A stretch of 64,000 nt of DNA from QIAW01 sp035487295. GTDB lineage: Bacteria; Acidobacteriota; Terriglobia; Terriglobales; Acidobacteriaceae. The position numbers and the translations under genes are program-made. The stretch is from the NCBI GenBank assembly GCA_035487295.1, contig DATHMH010000001.1, positions 124,001 to 188,000 of the forward strand, in the 5' to 3' direction. Below, piece by piece: positions 60,188 through 64,000 of the stretch; within the stretch, counting starts at the first letter, position 1, and each line of letters starts with the position of its first letter. The notes under the pieces are model-generated. The model had not been told where the DNA came from. It did not search any database and was given only the letters and a program-made list of their open reading frames with translations.

Positions 60188-61573
60188 ATGATCGAAAAAT
60201 CGGAGTTACTACGCGTTCCGGCATTCGCGGATTTGCCTGACGATCAAATCGCCTGGTTTATCAGCCAGTCGCAAGAACTGTCTCTTAAAGAAGGAGATAC
60301 ATACTTGCGCCAAGGAGATCCGGCTGACTGGATGTTTGTAATTCTTGAGGGACAACTCCAGGTGCAGGGTGAATTGGGTGGCGAAACCGTCGTAATTTCG
60401 ATCAAGCCGGGGGAGGTCACCGGCGTGCTGCCATTTTCCAGGATGAAGCAGTTTCCCATAACCGGTCGGGCAGTGAGCGACGGGCGCGTCCTGCGTTTTC
60501 CGGCATCGATGTTTCCTGCTCTTGTGCAAAAAATGCCGGAGCTGACCAAGCGCCTTGTGGGCCTGATGTCAGACCGAATCCGTGAAGCCACGCGGATCGA
60601 ACAGCAGCGGGATCGGCTAGTCGCCCTGGGAAAGCTTTCGGCCGGCCTGGCTCATGAGCTCAACAATCCTGCCTCTGCCGCCAAGCGGGCCGTCAGCCAA
60701 TTGCGCGGCATCCTGAAGCGAATCAAGGATGCGAGCCATGAATTGGGAGCGCGCGAGCTTACCTCCACACAGAAGGCGGAGATTGAAAAACTCGAAAGCA
60801 CGCTTATTGAACGGGACGCACCCCCGGCAGATACCCTGACAGTCAGTATTCTGGAAGAGAAAATTGACTCCTTGCTGCGCAGCCACGGGCAAAACGACTT
60901 GTGGCAACTGGCGGCCGATCTTGCGCGAAGGAATGCCAGGCCGGAAGTGCTGGAATCGTTGTTCGCAAACCTGGATGCAGAGACTGCCCGCGCGGCCCTG
61001 GTGAGGATTGCCGCCTCGCTGGAGGTGGCAAGCTTGTTGAACGAAATCGAGAGCAGCACGTCGCGCATCTCTGACCTGGTGGGTGCGATCAAGGAATACA
61101 CCTTCATGGACCAGTCGCCGGTGCAGAACGTCGATATTGTAAAAAGCCTGGAGACCACGCTGACCATCTTGAATCACAAGCTCAAACACGGTGTGGTTGT
61201 GGCGCGGGACTACCAGCGCGTTCCTTTTCTGGTAAATTCATTCGGAAGCGAACTCAATCAGGTCTGGACCAACATCATAGACAATGCTATAGGCGCGATG
61301 AACGGAAAAGGCGAGCTGCGAATTCGAACCTATCGCGAAGACAACTGCGTGGTGGTTGAGATTGGCGATAACGGTCCGGGCATTCCACCCAAGGTATTGC
61401 CGCATATCTTTGAACCGTTCTTTACAACCAAGGGAGTCGGGGAGGGGACCGGACTTGGCCTGGATACAGTACAGCGAATTGTTAAAAAGCACAGAGGCAA
61501 TATTCAGGTCAGCTCAAAACCCGGCGACACATGCTTTCAAGTGCGGCTGCCACTGGCAGATGGTCCGGGTTAG
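60188..61573 (+). CDS. Cyclic-nucleotide-binding-domain histidine kinase
   Basis: 461 residues with no membrane segment, so cytoplasmic. Residues ~10-125 are a cNMP-binding (CRP-like) beta barrel: LKEGDTYLRQGDPADWMFVI, IKPGEVTGVLPFSRM. HisKA has LSAGLAHELNNPASAAKRAV (His156), followed by an unusually long helical insert (~170-290) before the ATPase (VWTNIIDNAIGAM, DNGPGIPPKVLPHIFEPFFT, GEGTGLGLDTVQRIV). The effector-pocket residues do not clearly match cAMP binding, so the ligand may differ or be absent. One base separates it from the flavoprotein-receiver gene, so they are a pair. Confidence 0.9.
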   Translation: MIEKSELLRVPAFADLPDDQIAWFISQSQELSLKEGDTYLRQGDPADWMFVILEGQLQVQGELGGETVVISIKPGEVTGVLPFSRMKQFPITGRAVSDGRVLRFPASMFPALVQKMPELTKRLVGLMSDRIREATRIEQQRDRLVALGKLSAGLAHELNNPASAAKRAVSQLRGILKRIKDASHELGARELTSTQKAEIEKLESTLIERDAPPADTLTVSILEEKIDSLLRSHGQNDLWQLAADLARRNARPEVLESLFANLDAETARAALVRIAASLEVASLLNEIESSTSRISDLVGAIKEYTFMDQSPVQNVDIVKSLETTLTILNHKLKHGVVVARDYQRVPFLVNSFGSELNQVWTNIIDNAIGAMNGKGELRIRTYREDNCVVVEIGDNGPGIPPKVLPHIFEPFFTTKGVGEGTGLGLDTVQRIVKKHRGNIQVSSKPGDTCFQVRLPLADGPG

Positions 61574-61640
61574 AACAATTTTAGCGTTGGTATACCTCGC
61601 GCGGCATTGGGGCTGAATTGCTTATCTTCAAAGAGTTAGC

Positions 61641-61729
61641 TGGTGCCCGGGGACGGAATCGAACCGTCACGCCCCTTTCGGGGCCCGGGATTTTAAGTCC
61701 CGTGCGTCTGCCAGTTTCGCCACCCGGGC
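61641..61729 (-). tRNA. tRNA-Leu (anticodon TAA)
   Basis: Minus strand from 61729. Acceptor GCCCGGG/CCCGGGC, anticodon loop CTTAAAA (anticodon TAA), long variable arm (GGCCCCGAAAGGGGCGT, class II), T arm with GGTTCGATTCC, and encoded CCA (61641-61643). 89 bases in total. Confidence 0.95.
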
Positions 61730-62169
61730 AAGAGGAGAGGATTGGCTCCTCTGCATTTTCTCATAAGCGCCAGGTAGGCAGGGTAAAGCAGGATTCATAA
61801 GACATTCCACCATGTGCCGCAAGCGATAAAACGATTCCAGAAACATATATAGACGATAATGTCCTATTTGAATTTACAGATGTCCTAATTACAACCCCTT
61901 CAGTTTCAAAATAGGAAAGCTATCGATATTATTCCCGGAATGAAATCCGGGCCTGTTCTATACCGTTGATTTGTTGTGGAAGGTGAAGTACTATCAGGTT
62001 CCTTGTTCGTCTCCAAGATATTTTTTACAAAAGGTTCGTACCATCACAGCCTGTAAATGCAATGAATTCTCAGGGTTGCGGGCGTTGAGCACTGGTCGCA
62101 AGACCGCATTTTACGGGATGACGACCTGACGCGTTGGCCGCTGCATGGGAACTTGTGGGAGGGGACTGT
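61730..62169. other. Intergenic region between tRNA-Leu and the PilZ gene
   Basis: No gene. Contains a dyad AGAGGA/TCCTCT (61731-61736 and 61747-61752) at the 5' side of the tRNA and CCCGGA/TCCGGG (61934-61939 and 61946-61951), the latter like the dyad at 32224. It has two AT-rich parts (61810-61930 and 61990-62030) that could hold promoters for the tRNA and PilZ genes. Confidence 0.5.
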
Positions 62170-62850
62170 TTGTTATCAATTCAAAAAAGGGTCGAATGCC
62201 GGGCTGCGCTGGTGAATCTGGACCAGGGCAATGCCTCCATTCTTCGCGAGTGCTTCAGGCAGTTTCGCATTCAAACCGTGGATCTTTCCGTACCCGACGG
62301 CAGGATTTTCGATCAGGAAAAATATGATGCTGCGGTTTTGCGGCTGCAGCCGGGCTGCGAATCGCTGCTGGCCGCGGTGCGCCAATCTCCCCGGAACCGC
62401 CACCTGATGCTTTACGGTATTTATACCCCGGGTGAAGACCTGCGCCGGTTTTCCTCGTATGCCATCAACGTGATGATGAACGATCCTCTGGACAAGCAGG
62501 GCGCTTTGAAAACCGTGCGCTCCACGCATTTGCTGGTATTGCACGAATTTCGCCGTTATGTGCGCGTACCTATGATCACCGAAGTCAAGATCGACTATGA
62601 GCACGATCATTTCACGGGCAACAGCATCGAGATCAGCGGCGGCGGCATGTCACTGCGCGCGCAATTGCCGGCCAAACTCGGGAGCACGACCGAGATATTC
62701 TTCAGCTTGCCGGGCACAAAATCGCTTTCCTGCAACGCCATTGTTTCCTGGATCGATTCGGCGGAAGGCATTCTTGGCCTGCGCTTCGATCCCGAAGACA
62801 AGCGGCGAGCGGAAATAAAGAATTGGATCGAGGATTACCTGGAAGATTAA
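62170..62850 (+). CDS. PilZ-domain protein
   Basis: 226 residues from TTG 62170, chosen because GGGAGGGG (62157-62164) lies five bases upstream; a TTG at 62134 is the only other option. Residues ~1-115 look like a degenerate receiver-like alpha/beta domain without a clear phospho-Asp. Residues ~125-225 are PilZ with RRYVR (128-132) and EISGGGMSL (155-163), the two c-di-GMP-binding motifs (RxxxR and D/NxSxxG; here the first position is Glu). It may link c-di-GMP to motility or matrix. Effector partners are not visible here. Confidence 0.8.
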   Translation: MLSIQKRVECRAALVNLDQGNASILRECFRQFRIQTVDLSVPDGRIFDQEKYDAAVLRLQPGCESLLAAVRQSPRNRHLMLYGIYTPGEDLRRFSSYAINVMMNDPLDKQGALKTVRSTHLLVLHEFRRYVRVPMITEVKIDYEHDHFTGNSIEISGGGMSLRAQLPAKLGSTTEIFFSLPGTKSLSCNAIVSWIDSAEGILGLRFDPEDKRRAEIKNWIEDYLED

Positions 62851-62927
62851 CCCGAGATTGAGACAGGATGAGGCCGCGCGGGACATAGTGGTAAACTGCA
62901 ATCGAAGCAGCACTCCGATTGAGTTCC

Positions 62928-63581
62928 ATGATCACAGTTTCAAAAGAGGACTATCTCAAGGCCATTGCAGAGGCTGAATCTGAAGGCCTGACCGTAATCG
63001 CCGCCACACTTTCACATTGGCTTTCGGTGACGAGAGCAGCCGTGACGTTTGCTCTCAAACGCCTGACCAAAGACGGCCTGGTTTCGATCAAGCCTGATGG
63101 GCACATCCAACTCACGAGGCGAGGGCGCCAGATTGCGGAGCGGACGATCCTGCGGCACCACCTGATTGAGCGCATGCTGTCTGAAATGTTCGGGATGGCG
63201 TGGTATGAGGTGCACGATGAGGCCGAGCGGTTGGAACACGCTGTCTCCCCCGCATTTGAAAAGAAGCTCGTAGAGAAGCTCGGCCACAAAGATACGTGTC
63301 CTCATGGAAATGGGCTGGCGTTACGGAGTCCGGCGGAACGCCGCAAGAGGGGATTGCGGTTGTTGGCTGAAGCAGAGGCCGGTTCAGGATACAAGATCGC
63401 CAGCGTCTATGAGCGAGACCGGAAGTTGCTGGAGTTCTTCGAGAAAGAGGGAATCCGCCCCGGTGTTCGCATAGCGATCAAAGCCCGAAATTACGACGGC
63501 ACAGTATCACTCTCGGTGGGCAGCCGCGAAATTCGCCTCGGTGCAGCCGCGGCTGACAAGATATGGGTAACGCAAGCTTGA
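62928..63581 (+). CDS. DtxR/MntR-family metal-dependent regulator
   Basis: 217 residues from ATG 62928 (TTG 62919 adds three residues). N-terminal winged HTH: VSKEDYLKAIAEAESEG, LSVTRAAVTFALKRLTKDGL. Metal and dimerisation domain: LRHHLIERMLSEMFGMAWYE, EVHDEAERLEHAVS, and the CPHGN motif. A C-terminal FeoA/SH3-like domain (GIRPGVRIAIKARNYDGTVS) follows. It represses Mn or Fe uptake genes when metal is bound. The Nramp gene follows after 164 bases with an operator-like site, suggesting a manganese or iron regulon. Confidence 0.9.
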   Translation: MITVSKEDYLKAIAEAESEGLTVIAATLSHWLSVTRAAVTFALKRLTKDGLVSIKPDGHIQLTRRGRQIAERTILRHHLIERMLSEMFGMAWYEVHDEAERLEHAVSPAFEKKLVEKLGHKDTCPHGNGLALRSPAERRKRGLRLLAEAEAGSGYKIASVYERDRKLLEFFEKEGIRPGVRIAIKARNYDGTVSLSVGSREIRLGAAAADKIWVTQA

Positions 63582-63596
63582 TATCGGCAGTGTGTG

Positions 63597-63626
63597 TTTA
63601 CCATAGTTAACACAATATGGTATAGT
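63597..63626 (+). promoter_or_regulatory. Operator-promoter overlap before the Nramp gene
   Basis: An inverted repeat TACCATA (63599-63605) and TATGGTA (63616-63622) with a ten-base spacer overlaps a possible promoter: -35 TTTACC (63597-63602), 18-base spacer, -10 TATAGT (63621-63626). A repressor bound to the dyad would block RNA polymerase. This fits a metal-dependent DtxR/MntR repressor encoded just upstream. Confidence 0.5.
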
Positions 63627-63745
63627 CTCATTGACGAGCAAGGACCATCCCCGGGCTGTTCTTCGCTCATAACTTCAAGAGGAATATGCCGCGACCCTGC
63701 GTTTTGTTGTTCCGTGTTCTCAGGCGCAAATGGAGTTTTAATTGA

Positions 63746-64000
63746 ATGCCTGCGCCGCCTGAACACCCAACCAACTCATCGTCCAGCGTCCCAGTCGAGA
63801 CCGTCTCCGCCGACGTTGCCATAACTCACGAAGATGTTGATCGCGCGCACGATCGCGCCCGCGTTTCCGATGCTCGCGCGAGGAAGAGCTTGTTTTCCCA
63901 GATGTACCTGCTGTGGCTGCTCATCGGGCCGGGGGTGCTGGTCATGCTGGGCGAAAACGACGGCCCCAGCATGCTTTCGTATGCGGCTACAGGTTCGCGA
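63746..64000 (+). CDS. Nramp-family metal ion transporter, N-terminal part (3' truncated)
   Basis: 85 codons, ATG 63746 to the window edge. A hydrophilic leader of ~50 residues precedes the first membrane segment (MYLLWLLIGPGVLVMLGEND). In Nramp proteins this segment ends with the metal-binding DPGN motif; here it reads NDGPS, so the Asp is kept and Asn is replaced by Ser. Nramp proteins import Mn2+ or Fe2+ with protons. The DtxR/MntR-type regulator upstream supports a metal-uptake role. The remainder of the gene is outside the window. Confidence 0.75.
   Translation, partial: MPAPPEHPTNSSSSVPVETVSADVAITHEDVDRAHDRARVSDARARKSLFSQMYLLWLLIGPGVLVMLGENDGPSMLSYAATGSR

Noticed and set aside
63594..63824. 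76-codon frame overlapping the Nramp start
   Set aside because: It covers the operator and promoter and lies in a different frame from the clear Nramp N-terminus.

Overview
The window is a chromosomal stretch of a diderm, meso-diaminopimelate bacterium that is most likely an acidobacterium (phylum Acidobacteriota, Terriglobia-like). The main evidence is three copies of the VWFA-related domain known almost only from Acidobacteria (TIGR03436-type), plus a DUF3300/DUF2950 pair, FecR/DUF6600-type surface proteins, many secreted repeat proteins, and GTG/TTG starts with strong AAGGAG-type ribosome sites. There is no integrase, transposase, CRISPR array or rRNA.

Region 1 (1-8333, + strand) is the division and cell wall (dcw) cluster: the end of a PASTA-type ftsI, then murE, murF, mraY, murD, ftsW and murG, tightly packed with 1-4 base overlaps at several joints. 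It turns the muramyl-dipeptide precursor into lipid II and polymerises it at the septum. The cluster stops after murG, and murC, ddl, ftsQ, ftsA and ftsZ are not next to it. Region 2 (8396-13436) holds a minus-strand response regulator, histidine kinase and PepSY-like set, divergent from an ArsR-type regulator and a SulP anion transporter. Region 3 (13471-17144) is phosphoketolase plus acetate kinase, a short route from sugar phosphates to acetate and ATP.

Region 4 (17375-31354) is rich in exported proteins: a VWFA protein with a 1041-residue unknown partner, a FecR/DUF6600 surface protein with Asn/Gly/Ser repeats, a sigma-54 activator with its histidine kinase, a Tat-exported aldo/keto reductase and a triple-repeat secreted protein. 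Region 5 (31355-36450) is a gene graveyard (frameshifted FG-GAP repeats), a lipoprotein, an S74 fibre-like protein with a 480-base internal duplication and tRNA-Asn. Region 6 (36451-52118) is envelope and stress biology: an S9 prolyl oligopeptidase, a secreted PDZ-TPR-CHAT protein, an ECF sigma/anti-sigma/STN operon, an NlpC/P60 protein, DUF3300 and DUF2950 proteins, a TetR regulator with a clear palindromic operator, an aspartyl-protease-like protein, an exported Hcp-like protein and a STAS protein.

Region 7 (52201-58220) has ethanolamine ammonia-lyase eutB-eutC directly behind two tandem VWFA paralogs. Region 8 (58516-61573) is the most unusual system. A receiver domain is fused to a glutaredoxin-like fold and a thioredoxin-reductase-like flavoprotein, both lacking the expected cysteine pairs, and it lies one base from a cyclic-nucleotide-binding-domain histidine kinase. 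I read it as a candidate two-component system coupled to flavin or nicotinamide redox state. Region 9 (61641-64000) has tRNA-Leu, a PilZ protein, and a DtxR/MntR-type regulator followed by the start of an Nramp transporter with an overlapping operator and promoter.
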